This document shows positions 9,334 through 20,523 of a stretch of 28,919 nt of DNA, one piece after another (position 1 is the first letter of the stretch; the number at the start of each line of letters is the position of its first letter). Origin of the DNA: Paramecium octaurelia. Its lineage: Eukaryota; Ciliophora; Oligohymenophorea; Peniculida; Parameciidae. The stretch spans positions 578,191-607,109 of the forward strand of contig CAJJDP010000034.1 in the NCBI GenBank assembly GCA_905182995.1, in the 5' to 3' direction. The notes below the pieces were generated by a model. It did no database searches. It saw only the letters and a list, made by a program, of their open reading frames with translations, and was not told where the DNA came from. Both the position numbers and the translations under genes were made by a program.

Positions 9334-10708
9334 ATAGACTAAATATGTCGAATAGGATGAGAATTTGAACAAACAAATTTTAGACATGGAAAGAAATGAC
9401 AAAGAAAGACTCAATAAATTTTCTCCAGCACACCAAATAAATAAGAAGGGATTAGAAAGGGGGAAGAGTGAACATAATGAGACGATAAGATGAGAGTGAC
9501 TAAATTACAAATTATGAGGAGATAATAAAACAATGCCTTGAGAGGATGAAGAAAACATAGGGTGCACTAACAGAAGAGTTTCTGGAGGCATAAGATCAGA
9601 CACGATGGGGAGGATTTTGAGAATGATGATGGGAAGGTGGAAAAAATAAAAATTGAGACATTAATGAACAGAAAAGATGAATATATACAATGGTATATCA
9701 TTTGATTTCTCCCATCTGACCCCAGTATGACTGATAATGGAGGAACAGTTTAATGGGGAGCATCGATGGGGCACTATATGATATAGAGATCTGGAAAAGA
9801 AATTAATACGGTTTGGCAGAAAGGTTAATCTCCTTGAACAAAGTTATGGCTAGTGTGGAAGAGGTGGGACCAATAATGGTCTAGAAACAACAAGTCAAAT
9901 TCATGGAGTGGATATATGTGCAGACTTTAAAGAAATTAATTTAAAATGAGAATATTTTCTAATTATTTTTCAAAAAATTGAATAGATTCTCAACAACATT
10001 AATTTTCAGAATTTATTTATGCAACCTTAAAATGAAATAAAACAGATAAAAAAATATTAATTGAATAAGTTGATTTGAATAATAAGCCTTATATGAAAAA
10101 TGATGCTTCATAACTTTAATAACTATTTCTCTATATAATTCTTGTCATTTGATCCTATTTCCAATGCAAGTAAATAAAAATTTTTAGCCTCAATTTTGTT
10201 CCCTAATTCAAATATTTTAAAGATTCTCTTTGTAAGCTTTAGTGAATCAGCTAAATAAAACTATTAATTTAGGATAATGTACCTTTTCGTATTAAACTCA
10301 GAAGATTTATACCAATGGACAAGGCTTAATCAAAACTTAAAATTGCATCTTTATATTACTTTAACTTATGTAGTGCCAGACCTAACTTATGATAAAAAAT
10401 TTACCTTTATCACTATAAGCTATCTCAAATTTAGGATCAATGGAAATAGCTTTGTCGAAGCATTCAATAGCTTTTTAGTATTACTCTAAACTACTTAATG
10501 CTGAACCTATTAATAATACATTTGAATTTTATTACCTTTGTTTTTCAATGCCGTCTTAAATTTAGGTTTTAACATAATAGCTTAGTCGAAACATTCAATA
10601 GCTTCTGAGCATTTCTGTAAACCATGTAACGCGTAGCCTAAATTCAATATATTAAAATTCATTACCTTTATTATTCCATGCTTTATAATATTTAGGATTA
10701 ATAGAAAT
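9320..10708. repeat. Direct duplicate, copy 1 of joint at N10757
   Basis: This block matches 10758-12146 at a constant offset of 1438. The only base difference noticed is in GAACAGAAAAGATG (about 9671) against GAACAGAACAGATG. It covers the purine-rich block and the 3' part of the minus-strand TPR gene, and stops matching inside a TPR exon. Confidence 0.92.
9340..10064 (+). pseudogene. Purine-rich, GC-richer block, possibly a decayed gene
   Basis: Bases 9340 to about 9930 are clearly richer in G and A on the plus strand than the surroundings, the bias expected of Paramecium coding strands. No single frame stays open: TGA cuts all three. Short protein-like runs appear (KERLNKFSPAHQINKKGLER; HDGEDFENDDGKVEKIK). 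The last frame is open from ATG 9753 to TGA 10062-10064, 103 residues, with GALYDIEIWKR and MASVEEVGPIM, ending 43 bp before the converging TPR gene's stop. Some phrases (SGKEIN, GVDICADFKEIN) loosely recall the G-Y-G-K-W repeat gene at 14300-15400, but too loosely to assign. The whole block recurs at 10778-11502 because of the contig overlap. Confidence 0.3.
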
Positions 10709-10756
10709 TGCTTAGTCGTAACATTCAATTGCTTCTTAATACTTATTAAGACTATC
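10108..10756 (-). pseudogene. Truncated second copy of the TPR gene 3' end
   Basis: From the stop (TGA at 10110-10108) up to 10708 this matches the 3' part of the complete gene at 11546-12146: the capping tail, three complete TPR exons and part of a fourth. The remaining 10709-10756 is still a good TPR exon in frame (YQEAIECYDQAISINPKYYK), but a different version from the complete copy (YSDAIECFDKAISINPKYYK). So it is either an allele or paralogue with a different unit at this place, or a mis-joined repeat. It ends at the N, not at a natural boundary, so it is best treated as the overlap of two contigs. Confidence 0.75.
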
Positions 10757-10757
10757 N
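10757..10757. other. Single-N contig joint 3
   Basis: A single N follows AAGACTATC within a TPR exon; the right side restarts inside the (TA)n tract already seen at 9309. Confidence 0.85.
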
Positions 10758-12146
10758 ATATATATATATAAATAGACTAAATATGTCGAATAGGATGAGA
10801 ATTTGAACAAACAAATTTTAGACATGGAAAGAAATGACAAAGAAAGACTCAATAAATTTTCTCCAGCACACCAAATAAATAAGAAGGGATTAGAAAGGGG
10901 GAAGAGTGAACATAATGAGACGATAAGATGAGAGTGACTAAATTACAAATTATGAGGAGATAATAAAACAATGCCTTGAGAGGATGAAGAAAACATAGGG
11001 TGCACTAACAGAAGAGTTTCTGGAGGCATAAGATCAGACACGATGGGGAGGATTTTGAGAATGATGATGGGAAGGTGGAAAAAATAAAAATTGAGACATT
11101 AATGAACAGAACAGATGAATATATACAATGGTATATCATTTGATTTCTCCCATCTGACCCCAGTATGACTGATAATGGAGGAACAGTTTAATGGGGAGCA
11201 TCGATGGGGCACTATATGATATAGAGATCTGGAAAAGAAATTAATACGGTTTGGCAGAAAGGTTAATCTCCTTGAACAAAGTTATGGCTAGTGTGGAAGA
11301 GGTGGGACCAATAATGGTCTAGAAACAACAAGTCAAATTCATGGAGTGGATATATGTGCAGACTTTAAAGAAATTAATTTAAAATGAGAATATTTTCTAA
11401 TTATTTTTCAAAAAATTGAATAGATTCTCAACAACATTAATTTTCAGAATTTATTTATGCAACCTTAAAATGAAATAAAACAGATAAAAAAATATTAATT
11501 GAATAAGTTGATTTGAATAATAAGCCTTATATGAAAAATGATGCTTCATAACTTTAATAACTATTTCTCTATATAATTCTTGTCATTTGATCCTATTTCC
11601 AATGCAAGTAAATAAAAATTTTTAGCCTCAATTTTGTTCCCTAATTCAAATATTTTAAAGATTCTCTTTGTAAGCTTTAGTGAATCAGCTAAATAAAACT
11701 ATTAATTTAGGATAATGTACCTTTTCGTATTAAACTCAGAAGATTTATACCAATGGACAAGGCTTAATCAAAACTTAAAATTGCATCTTTATATTACTTT
11801 AACTTATGTAGTGCCAGACCTAACTTATGATAAAAAATTTACCTTTATCACTATAAGCTATCTCAAATTTAGGATCAATGGAAATAGCTTTGTCGAAGCA
11901 TTCAATAGCTTTTTAGTATTACTCTAAACTACTTAATGCTGAACCTATTAATAATACATTTGAATTTTATTACCTTTGTTTTTCAATGCCGTCTTAAATT
12001 TAGGTTTTAACATAATAGCTTAGTCGAAACATTCAATAGCTTCTGAGCATTTCTGTAAACCATGTAACGCGTAGCCTAAATTCAATATATTAAAATTCAT
12101 TACCTTTATTATTCCATGCTTTATAATATTTAGGATTAATAGAAAT
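10758..12146. repeat. Direct duplicate, copy 2 of joint at N10757
   Basis: This is the second copy of 9320-10708. It continues past 12146 into the 5' part of the complete TPR gene. The purine-rich block is at 10778-11370 and the open frame equivalent to 9753-10064 is at 11191-11502. Confidence 0.92.
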
Positions 12147-13472
12147 CGCTTTGTCGAAACATTCAATAGCATCTGAGTACTTCTTTAAATTGTTTAATGC
12201 TGAACCTATGTAATAATAGATATAAATTAATTACCTTTGTTATTCCAGGCTAAATCATATTAAGGATTAATTGAAATAGCTCTGTCGTAGCAATAAATAA
12301 CTTCTGAGTATTTCTGAAAACTTTGTAATGTAAAACCTATACAATAATACATTAAAATTCATTACCTTTATTATACCATGCTTTATCGTTTTTGGGATTA
12401 AGTGAAATAGCTTTGTCGTAGCAATCCATTGCTTCTTAGTATTTCTTTAGATTGTGTAATGCTGAACCTATACAATAATACATTAAAATTCATTACCTTT
12501 ATTACACCACGCTTTATCGTTTTTGGGATTAATTGAAATAGCTTTGCCTTAGCAATTTATAGCTTCTTGGTATTACTTTAGAGTGATTAATGCCTAACCT
12601 ATATAATATGTTGAAATTTTATTACCTTTATTATTCCAAGCGTCATCATTGCAGGGATTAATTGAAATAGCTTTATCGTAGTACTCAATAGCTTCTTATA
12701 TTTTGTTTAAATTATTTAATGCTGAACCTATAATAATTTGTCGAAATTAAATACCTTTATAATTCCATATACTATCATCATTGGGATTAATAGAAATAGC
12801 TATATTAAAACTCTCAATTGCTTCTTAGTATCTCTGTAAATCGTGTAATACAATACCTATTTTCCAATAAGATTTGTTATACCGTTATTAAATATTTCTT
12901 AAAAGGGGCAAATTTCCATCTGTTTAAAATCATTGTTCACCTCATTATTAGAATCTTTATTCTAAACAGAATTAGTTTAATCAACTACTTGATTTTATTT
13001 TGCTACCTTACTCTTAATTGTTTCAAGAATTTTATTCAATTGTAATACTTAGTATTCTATATTAAGAATAAAAAAGGATACATATTTAATTTTCTATTTC
13101 CTTTGAATAATAGTGTTTGATTATGTGAATTTATGACTTAAAAGTTAAATAATCATTGTTTGAAAGTTACTAATTCATATTTTCTAATATTTTAATGTCC
13201 TGGTCTATATTTTTTTAAATCTATTCAAAATGATTTTAGACTTATTTAGAGATTTCTTACAGTTATTTCTTAGATTGATTATTCAGTTGAATGAATTCAT
13301 TTATAAATTAAGTAATTTTAGTGAATCGAATACAATCATTGAAATGTTATTAATGATTCATATTTAAACATTCAAAGCAAAATTGAGTTGCATTTTAACA
13401 ATTCTGATTTAAACAAAATCCTATTATTTCTTCATTTTCATGGCTCAGATATTTACATCTAAAGATTTTCAT
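11546..13472 (-). CDS. Zinc-finger (B-box-like) TPR protein, 540 aa, 12 exons
   Basis: The start is ATG at 13472-13470, directly after an in-frame TGA; the stop is TGA at 11548-11546. Eleven introns of 23-32 nt lie at 13057-13081, 12857-12882, 12728-12754, 12599-12625, 12468-12496, 12337-12365, 12206-12234, 12076-12103, 11945-11973, 11820-11842 and 11689-11720. Exons sum to 1623 nt, exactly 541 codons, which supports the model. The N-terminus has a zinc-binding module (MKIFRCKYLSHENEEIIGFC, then CLNQNC, C-x6-C, CFEC, H-x2-H), then a Gln/Lys/Ile-rich coiled coil of about 150 residues, nine 34-residue TPRs and a capping tail. Each TPR is one exon, eight of exactly 102 nt and one of 99, with phase-1 introns (for example GSALNNLKKYSDAIECFDKA, then ISINP). 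It is likely a scaffold protein; partner and pathway are unknown. It is transcribed toward the purine-rich block, and the closest paralogue is the partial gene at 1-261. Confidence 0.92.
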
Positions 13473-14285
13473 TCAAAATATGTAAAAAAAAAATTAATAT
13501 ATAAATAAATTTTCTTTTCACACTCAAATATCATTCATAATCAATTAAATTCATACTATATCATCATTTAACCTTGATAATCGTCTAATTATTTTAGAAT
13601 TAATTATTCTTCGAATACTAATATCTAATTCTAAATATTCCTTGTAAAAGTGAGATATTTACTATATTAATAGAGTGTATTATTCTGCTATTTATTTAAT
13701 TAATTTTCTATAGAATAAAAGTTCTTTTTGTTTCTTCCAACTCAGCATCACCAAATCTCAATAAAAGCTTTGTTTATGTTTAAAAGTGATTCTCATATAG
13801 GTTAGTCTTTAACTTAGTAATGATGATGTCTAATTGTTGTACATTGTTAATACATACGAGATGATAAAAAAGGTGATAACTCTGTAAACTATATTTATTA
13901 ATGTTGAAAATTATTTTCTGATTTCCTTTATTAATTCAATAGAAATTGATAAACATATTTCATCATATTGGTTCAAATGAAACATACATTAGCTCGCATA
14001 ATTGTAACAAACTATTCAATTATCAATTATTTTATCTCTATTAAATCCACAATCATTTCAGTACAAGTTAATTAATTTCCTGAATTTCTCATAATTCTAA
14101 AAATAGATCTGATTTTCAACTCCTATATTTCATTCTTATTTATTTCCATTTTAGTATTTTAAATTGTTAATATTATATTATTGCTATAATATATTTGAAA
14201 ACTGTGGATATTAATCATTTAGTATTTTTAATTTAAATAATTTGATTAAAGCGTTTAAGAATCCTTAAAAAAGTATGTATTAGTC
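13473..14285. other. Intergenic, upstream of the TPR gene
   Basis: About 0.8 kb of strongly A+T-rich sequence with no recognisable coding pattern on either strand. It must hold the promoter of the minus-strand TPR gene, probably within the first 100-200 bp, but ciliate promoters have no motif I can point to here. Confidence 0.45.
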
Positions 14286-14299
14286 TATTGTAGAGTTTG

Positions 14300-15400
14300 T
14301 AAACAAGGATGTAACATAAATGAAGAGATTGAAGTGGGAACATATGAATATCAAGGAACAATTGGGAAAGAGGATCAGAAAGGATTTATTTATACTAAAT
14401 TCTAATTCAAGTAAATTTAGAATTTTAAAATTTAATACTTAAGAAATGGATTAGTCATAAGGATGTAAGAGTCCATTAATAATAACTTTAAAATAGTGAT
14501 TAAGTAGAAAGGTCAAAAATACCTAAAGTTTCAACTAATTTAGATTAAATCTAATAGAAAGTTGGTTACTGGTATGCTAAATGGAAAGGTGAAAATATCT
14601 AAGGTGTTGGTGGAGAGTATTCAGAAAAAGGGAATAAGGAAGGCAAATGGAAAGAACTAATTTCAAATTATTGGGCATAAAGCACTATTTCAGATATATT
14701 AGTTTAGCCAAAGCTTATGAGTTTGGAGAATCTGATAATGGGTTTAAAAAAGGTAAATGGAAATATTAGTATAAAGATGAAGTGATGTATTAATTAAATT
14801 AAATAATTAGCTAATATAATGAAACTGGTCAAAGAAATGGTAAATAGGTGAATATGTTGGAAGCTTTTTGGGATTAATCTCAAGTTACTTATAACGGTGA
14901 ATGTCACAGTAGTAATAACTTCGGCAGATGGGATATCATGCATAGGCGACATAAATATTAACCATTCGAATAAATGTAAAAAATATAGATAAAGTTAAAT
15001 ATGTTCAAACAATTTATTTTCAGTGGTGGTGGATCTTATGACAAAGCAAATGATGATGTTAAGATTGGCTAGTGGATTGATTTGGATGAAAATTTCTTGA
15101 ATAAAAAACAAGTAACATTTGTAGGTGAATATTAAAATGGGAAAAAAGTTGGGATGAAGAAGATGGATAGAATAAACAAAATTAATATTGAAAGTTTATC
15201 ATAAAATAGTGGAAGTGGTTCTTATGAAGAAGGAGGTGATGGTATTAAGGTAGGGAAGTGGATTGACTTAGACAAAAATTTTTGGGAAAGAAAATAGGTT
15301 ACTTATATTGGCGAGTATCGAAATGGTTAAAAAGTTGGGAGGTGAGATATTGGCTTCATTTAATAGAACAATCATGTGCAAGCTAATTTTCATAATCAAA
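14300..15400 (+). pseudogene. Broken gene of MORN-like G-x-Y-x-G-x-K-x-G-x-W repeats
   Basis: Three or more repeats of a MORN-like unit are readable with TAA/TAG as Gln. Examples are GGEYSEKGNKEGKWKEL (about 14607-14657), QVTYNGE and GRWDIM (to 14940), GGGSYDKANDDVKIGQWIDL (from 15025), and GSGSYEEGGDGIKVGKWIDL followed by QVTYIGEYRNGQKVGR (about 15211-15342). A similar unit (GGGSYDEGG-G-K-GKWI-L, then QVTYNGEYKNGKKVGRWDI) is familiar from large Paramecium protein families of unknown function. The gene is broken: the last repeat has TGA at 15343-15345 where the unit demands TGG (VGR-W-DI); VGRWDI is degenerate (VGMKKM) in the repeat before; and the frame changes at least twice, near 14560 and near 14700. 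Upstream, CRVCKQGCNINEEIEVGTYE may be its earlier part. Confidence 0.75.
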
Positions 15401-16025
15401 GAGTGTTAAAAGGAGTTTCGAAAATTATTTCTGCAAGTTGATTGTTGGCTATACCATATTCATGTTACAAATAAGTAGAGATTAAGCTTTACATTTAGTT
15501 AGCCATAACCCTTTTAGAAACTTGTAATCTCTTACTACATTAGAATTAGCACTAATAAATAAATCTTGATGAGAATCTTAATTCTCTCTGGTGTTCCTCA
15601 TTCAGACTTGTATCATATTCCTTCATGATGTCAGCTTATGTTGATTTTATTGTTATTTCTCAATTTTAAGATATTGGGCTCCTATTATTGTTTTGGCTTA
15701 GCAAAATAATCATTCTCTTCCGATTTTGCATATCAATTCTTAATGGAGTATTCCGAAGTCTTATATTAACAATTATATATTGTTTATATGTATTATATGC
15801 ATTTATAAATAAGTGTAGACCTTTAGTATTGTGGTGATTTGATGACAATAATTTAATCTGCTGTTAAAATACACTACATATATTTTAGGAATTCCAAATG
15901 CTAAAATGACAGTAGTTTCTTCTCTTTTCCAAAGAAGGATAGGTGGTTTGCATTTCTCTGAAGGGAAATTCTGTTACTTTTTCTGTGTAAATTGACCAAT
16001 AAAGAACAAGTATTAACGAACTTGA
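15401..16025. other. No supported gene
   Basis: About 0.6 kb with no repeat unit, domain or intron pattern that I recognise. The minus strand has modest open frames without domain evidence. Confidence 0.4.
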
Positions 16026-16690
16026 GTTGTGAACGCAGTCCTCTTACTCCAGAGAGGCTCAGATTACAAGAGATATATAAAATTAAGCAACTCAATATAT
16101 GAATGCAATATTTAAGATACTCACAAAGAATAAATATATGATGTTGAAGATATTTAAAATCATTCTTATCTAGATAGTGAACGTAAAGAGAGAAAGGATT
16201 CGAAAGGAGTAAGAAGTATTTGAACTCTTGTTATACCATATATTTTACGGACACCACTTAATGGTTTTAATAAAGAAATAAGTGCTAATGTAGATTCTGA
16301 ATTGAAACATAGAATAAACTCATACTTAGATGTATTTTGAAAAATTTTACCTTTTGGTGTTGAATATTTATTTAGCGAAATGATCAAAAGGAAAGTGGAA
16401 ACTGAGGTTGAAAAGACAAGAGTTTGCTCCTGTTATGGTTATAAGGGATATTTATTTTGTATTTAGGAAAGAACATGTATATTATGATTTGCTACATGCA
16501 ATGAAACTCAAAGGAATAAGAAAGGTGATATGAATAGACTATCTCTTGTTTTAGTAAGAGCTGCATCAGGATTAAGGAAATGTTCTTGGTTTAGAGAATT
16601 TTCAGATCTATCAGATTGTTGTAAAAATCTCATCCTAAGAAGAACATGTTCTAAATTCTTTTTCTTAAAATCAAATAACTAAGCCTGAAG
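16026..16690 (+). pseudogene. Possible decayed coding sequence, unknown family
   Basis: One plus frame gives protein-like sequence over about 220 codons, interrupted by in-frame TGA near 16230, near 16338 and near 16486, and ending at TGA near 16686. Examples are QRGSDYKRYIKLSNSIYECN, LRTPLNGFNKEISANVDSEL and EVEKTRVCSCYGYKGYLFC, then KCSWFREFSDLSDCCKN. The composition is less N/K/I-dominated than random A+T-rich DNA, and several TGA codons stand where Trp would fit. However, about three or four TGA codons are expected by chance in this length, so this is weak evidence. No family is recognised; the cysteines near the end recall surface-antigen repeats. Confidence 0.3.
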
Positions 16691-18370
16691 CTCGAAAATG
16701 CGAAATTGGATCAATAGCTACATATATGTTAAGTTGTTATGAATTTATAGAATTTGTAGAATTCTCATTATTCCTACATCTTAGATTTTATAGAAAATTA
16801 ATGTAGATTTTATATTCCTTGAACTCAAAAGATTTCGATAGAATACTGCAATAATCTAAATTCTAAAACCAATTAACAAGGTTCTATTATTAATATGGTA
16901 AAGACACTTGGAGGTGGGTTAGATTTTAATAGGGGGAGATAATTTCTTATGCATTCAAATTCTGATTAAAATATAAGATTAAATTTCAGAATGTCCTTTT
17001 TGGAATTTGAAAGGAGAAACTTAAAATTTGATCTATAAGCAGAAGGCTATTTGGTATGACTAAAGGAAGCTTTCAACGATCAGATTTGCAAAAACTAAGG
17101 AATTGTTATTTGATGTCTATCAAATTAGTAGCATATAATTTTCTCTATGATATTGGTCCATGAAGTTGGATGTATCCTAAAATTTCATGTAGAAGTTAAT
17201 TAAGACCATGTTCTAGAAAGATTGCAATTGAATTGATTGAAGTTTGCGTATAAATATATTGAAAACAGAGCCTGATTTAATAAATATGTAAGTTTTATTG
17301 AATAATTAGGTTGCTCCACTCACTACGAAAGATTAGCCAAGGAACTGAAAGTTAAAAATTCATTCGTGTTCCTGGAATTGTGAAATTATATCTATAATAA
17401 GATCTGAGATAAGTTGTGAGAATTAGAAGGGTTGCTAGAATAAATTCACAAATTTGTATGGATGCGAGAATAGATGTAGAAATGAGATGGAGTCAATTAA
17501 GAGAGGCGTATTTTCAAGTTGAGATTCATTCGAATAATTGTTTGCCCCATTTTTTTTCTACATCTATTTTAATCTTCTACTGAAAATGTGGCTATGATGA
17601 ATAGTAATGTGATAAAATCACCAAAAATTCATGAAAGAGGCAAAGGACTTAAATTTCAAGCCATAATTGGAAAATCCAAATATATAACAAGATTGAATAT
17701 TGAGAGGTAATGATCGGATTTGATCAGTATTGTAAGAATGACATATCCCAAATATTTTTGGAAACTTTTAATGTAAAAGGAGGCTCAAGCATCACTTTCT
17801 AGGAAATGAAGTAGATAAATCACTTTTCTGTCTGCATAATTGGCTTCGCTTTTTCTTTTTTCGTTCCTAAGAATATGACTCAGTTTCTCATATAAATCAA
17901 TCTTTACTTTGATTCTATATAACATCTATGGGATAAGATAAGTTGAGGGGATATCATAAATTGAAGAAAATTTTAAGGTTTTCCCTTCAAAATTCTGCCT
18001 GTAAATATATGTCCACCTTGACAAATTAATTGATGAATTCCTGGTTTGTTATATCCATCTAAAGCTTCTTCACAGTCATCCTTAACTTAGGATCTTCAAG
18101 TTTTTCAAAATCCCTTTGAACTTCATTTTGCATCGCACTAATTACATCTTAGTTAACTTAGGTTTAAAACCAAGAGTGTTCCGAATTTGAGCTCAATAGA
18201 AAGTCAAGTTGAAGCCCAATTAGAAATAGATCAAGAAATTACTTTATATTTTATCAAAGACATCCTATCTGAATAAACACAGTTAAATTTTGATTTTAGT
18301 AATTTCTCTTGTAATAGTATTATAAATATTTCTGACTACTCATTATGCGCTAATATTCACGTAATCCAGA
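16691..18370. other. No supported gene; scattered coding-like pieces
   Basis: About 1.7 kb. A plus-strand stretch at about 17340-17520 reads as cysteine-rich sequence (HSCSWNCEIISI, SCENQKGCQN, YGCENRCRN), bounded by TGA codons on both sides. It could be a remnant of the antigen family found at 18371-20450, but is too short to assign. The rest shows no domain. Confidence 0.35.
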
Positions 18371-20450
18371 ATGTATTTTGTTTTACTTTCATGAATTACT
18401 GTCGTTTTAGATATCAGCAGTTTTCAAAGTTAAATTATATTTCTTACTACAAAGAACTGCTATTGTTAAGATGGTAAATGTGTAAATGATATTGATTGTC
18501 AAATTAATACAACTTCTGTTACAACTCGTGAATGTCTATTAGTAAATGCTACCTACTGCAGATATAATTATACAAAAGGTTTAGGATGCTCTTTTTATGA
18601 TTGTAGTGATATCAAAAAAGAAACTATACGTACTTCATCAAATCTTGATAATGGATAAAATTGTAAATGGGTAAGTGGTTCTTGTTATCCTCGTTCTTGC
18701 TTAGAATATACAATATAAGCTGATTGTGAAAGTAGTTATGGCTCAAATAACTTTGCAATCACAAAATGTTATTGGTGTTTAATAAATGCCAACAAATGCT
18801 CCAATAATAAATATTGCTATCCAACTAGCATGGTTCTACCTAATTCGCATCAAGATTGCAACAGTGTAAATAGCTTGAATACATTTACTTTTTAATCAAC
18901 CATATTATGCACGATAAAAAGCCTATTATGTTCAAATTACCTCAACTAAGGAGCTTGTTTTAGCACAATTTATGGGATAGAATGTTATTGGAATGATTAT
19001 GCTCTAATAACAGCAATTCAGATGGAATTCCTTGCTTCTGGTTTGGTACCTAATGCCTAGAAAAAACCTGTATCAATATACCTACAGCTCCGTCCTCTAA
19101 TGTAGATTGCAATAGTTGGCTAACGAATTGTTAATTTAATTCCAATACTAATTAATGTGTTGAAGATTGCACTTCTGCTGATAATTCATATATCACACAT
19201 GAATAGTGTGAATCTTACTACTTCAACAAAAAATGCACTGTCAAGCTTGATATTATTTAATGTGTAGACCTTCCCCTTTCGTGTGCATTAGCGAAGTAGA
19301 TGCAATGTTATTTGGATATAGATGGTAACTAATGTTATTATTCAATATTAACACAATCTTGTTTAATTTTAACTTGTTCAAATTTGGATTCAGATTTTAC
19401 TACTCATTAATAATGTAACCAAAGATTTGAATAGTGCACAGTAAATACTACCTTGAATGGGTGCTAATAATTGAACGATTGCAATAGTTATTTGATTCAA
19501 GAACAATGTTATTTTGATTAAAATAAAATCGAATGCTAATGAATTTAGAGCCAAAGTAAATGTATGAGGAAGGAATGCTCATCAGCCTAATTAAATTTAT
19601 ATACAGCGCATAGTTGTCGTTAGTATTTTGGTGTTTCGTGTTCTGTAATTAAAAACTTAAATGGATGCAAAACTGGTTAATCATTTTGTATGGATTATAA
19701 CCATAACCAATGTATAAGTGATGGATAAATTAACTTAAATGGAGTAGAGTGTTTCTGGAATGAAGATAAAAGTACCTGTTAAGAACGGATATGTGCAAAT
19801 GGACCTTCAAATGCCTCATCTCATTAAGAATGTGCAAATTTCCTTTCAACTTGTCAAAAAGGAGGGTGTCGTATAAAAGGGTGTTTTGATTACTAATACG
19901 CAATAGATGCATCTATATTTGAAGGTAAAAGGTGTGTAACAAATGGGATTCGATGTGCTTTAAGAAAGGAATGCAAAGATATAAATATAGAGGATGGGTG
20001 TAAGTTTGATATTAATTTAAATCCTTGTGTTTGGATTGATGAAAAGTGCTATTCTAAAACCTGCTAGACTGCATAAGTTGCTCTCACTAAACATGAGGAC
20101 TGCAATTCGTATTTATCATATTGCACAGTTAAATAAGGGGGAGGATGCACTAACAAGCAAAATTGCAAGGATTATTAAATATAAGAAGCTTGCTTTACAG
20201 ATGGAGAGAATTTTGAATGTATTTGGGATGTCAATTTAAGTAAATGCTTCTCCAATTAATGTATTCACTTTTGTGGCGATGGCATTGTTACAGGATAGGA
20301 GGAATAATGTGATGATGGCAATTACTTCCCATATGATGGTTGTTATCGATGCTAAGTTTAATGTCCATAAGGATGCAATAAATGTATATTAAGAATGGTT
20401 GCCATTACGATAGCTTGTGGCTTAAATATTATTAATAAATAATTTACATT
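18371..20450 (+). pseudogene. Cysteine-rich surface-antigen-like gene, broken
   Basis: A long cysteine-periodic reading (KCVNDIDC, KWVSGSCYPRSC, CYWCLINANKC, NQCVEDCTSADNS, GCRIKGCFDYQ) is typical of secreted or GPI-anchored Paramecium surface proteins. It ends with a GDG-x5-G-x-EECDDGN-x4-YDGCY-x-C module (20272-20352), matching the cysteine-rich DUF4215-type repeat. Breaks are seen directly. A hydrophobic start (MYFVLLS at 18371) is followed in the same frame by TGA at 18392-18394 and then ITVVLDIS, as if one codon of a signal peptide had become a stop. A one-base frame change lies near 19003. TGA at 19540-19542 stands in EC-Q-stop-IQSQSKC, where antigen repeats usually have Trp. Beyond 20352 the frame is again unclear, so the 3' end is approximate. 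Immobilisation-antigen genes are often subtelomeric and present as silent copies; the family call is good, the exact type is not known. Confidence 0.75.
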
Positions 20451-20523
20451 AATCACTTATAAATAAAAATACTAGTTTATGATTTAACAAAATAGTCTTC
20501 CTCTCTAATAATTCTAATATTTT

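Noticed and set aside
10277..10489. A plus-strand 70-residue ORF, repeated at 11715-11927.
   Set aside because: It is the antisense shadow of two TPR exons and an intron of the minus-strand TPR gene.
12818..13045. A plus-strand 75-residue hydrophobic ORF.
   Set aside because: Antisense to the coiled-coil region of the minus-strand TPR gene, whose exon sum and zinc module are far stronger evidence.
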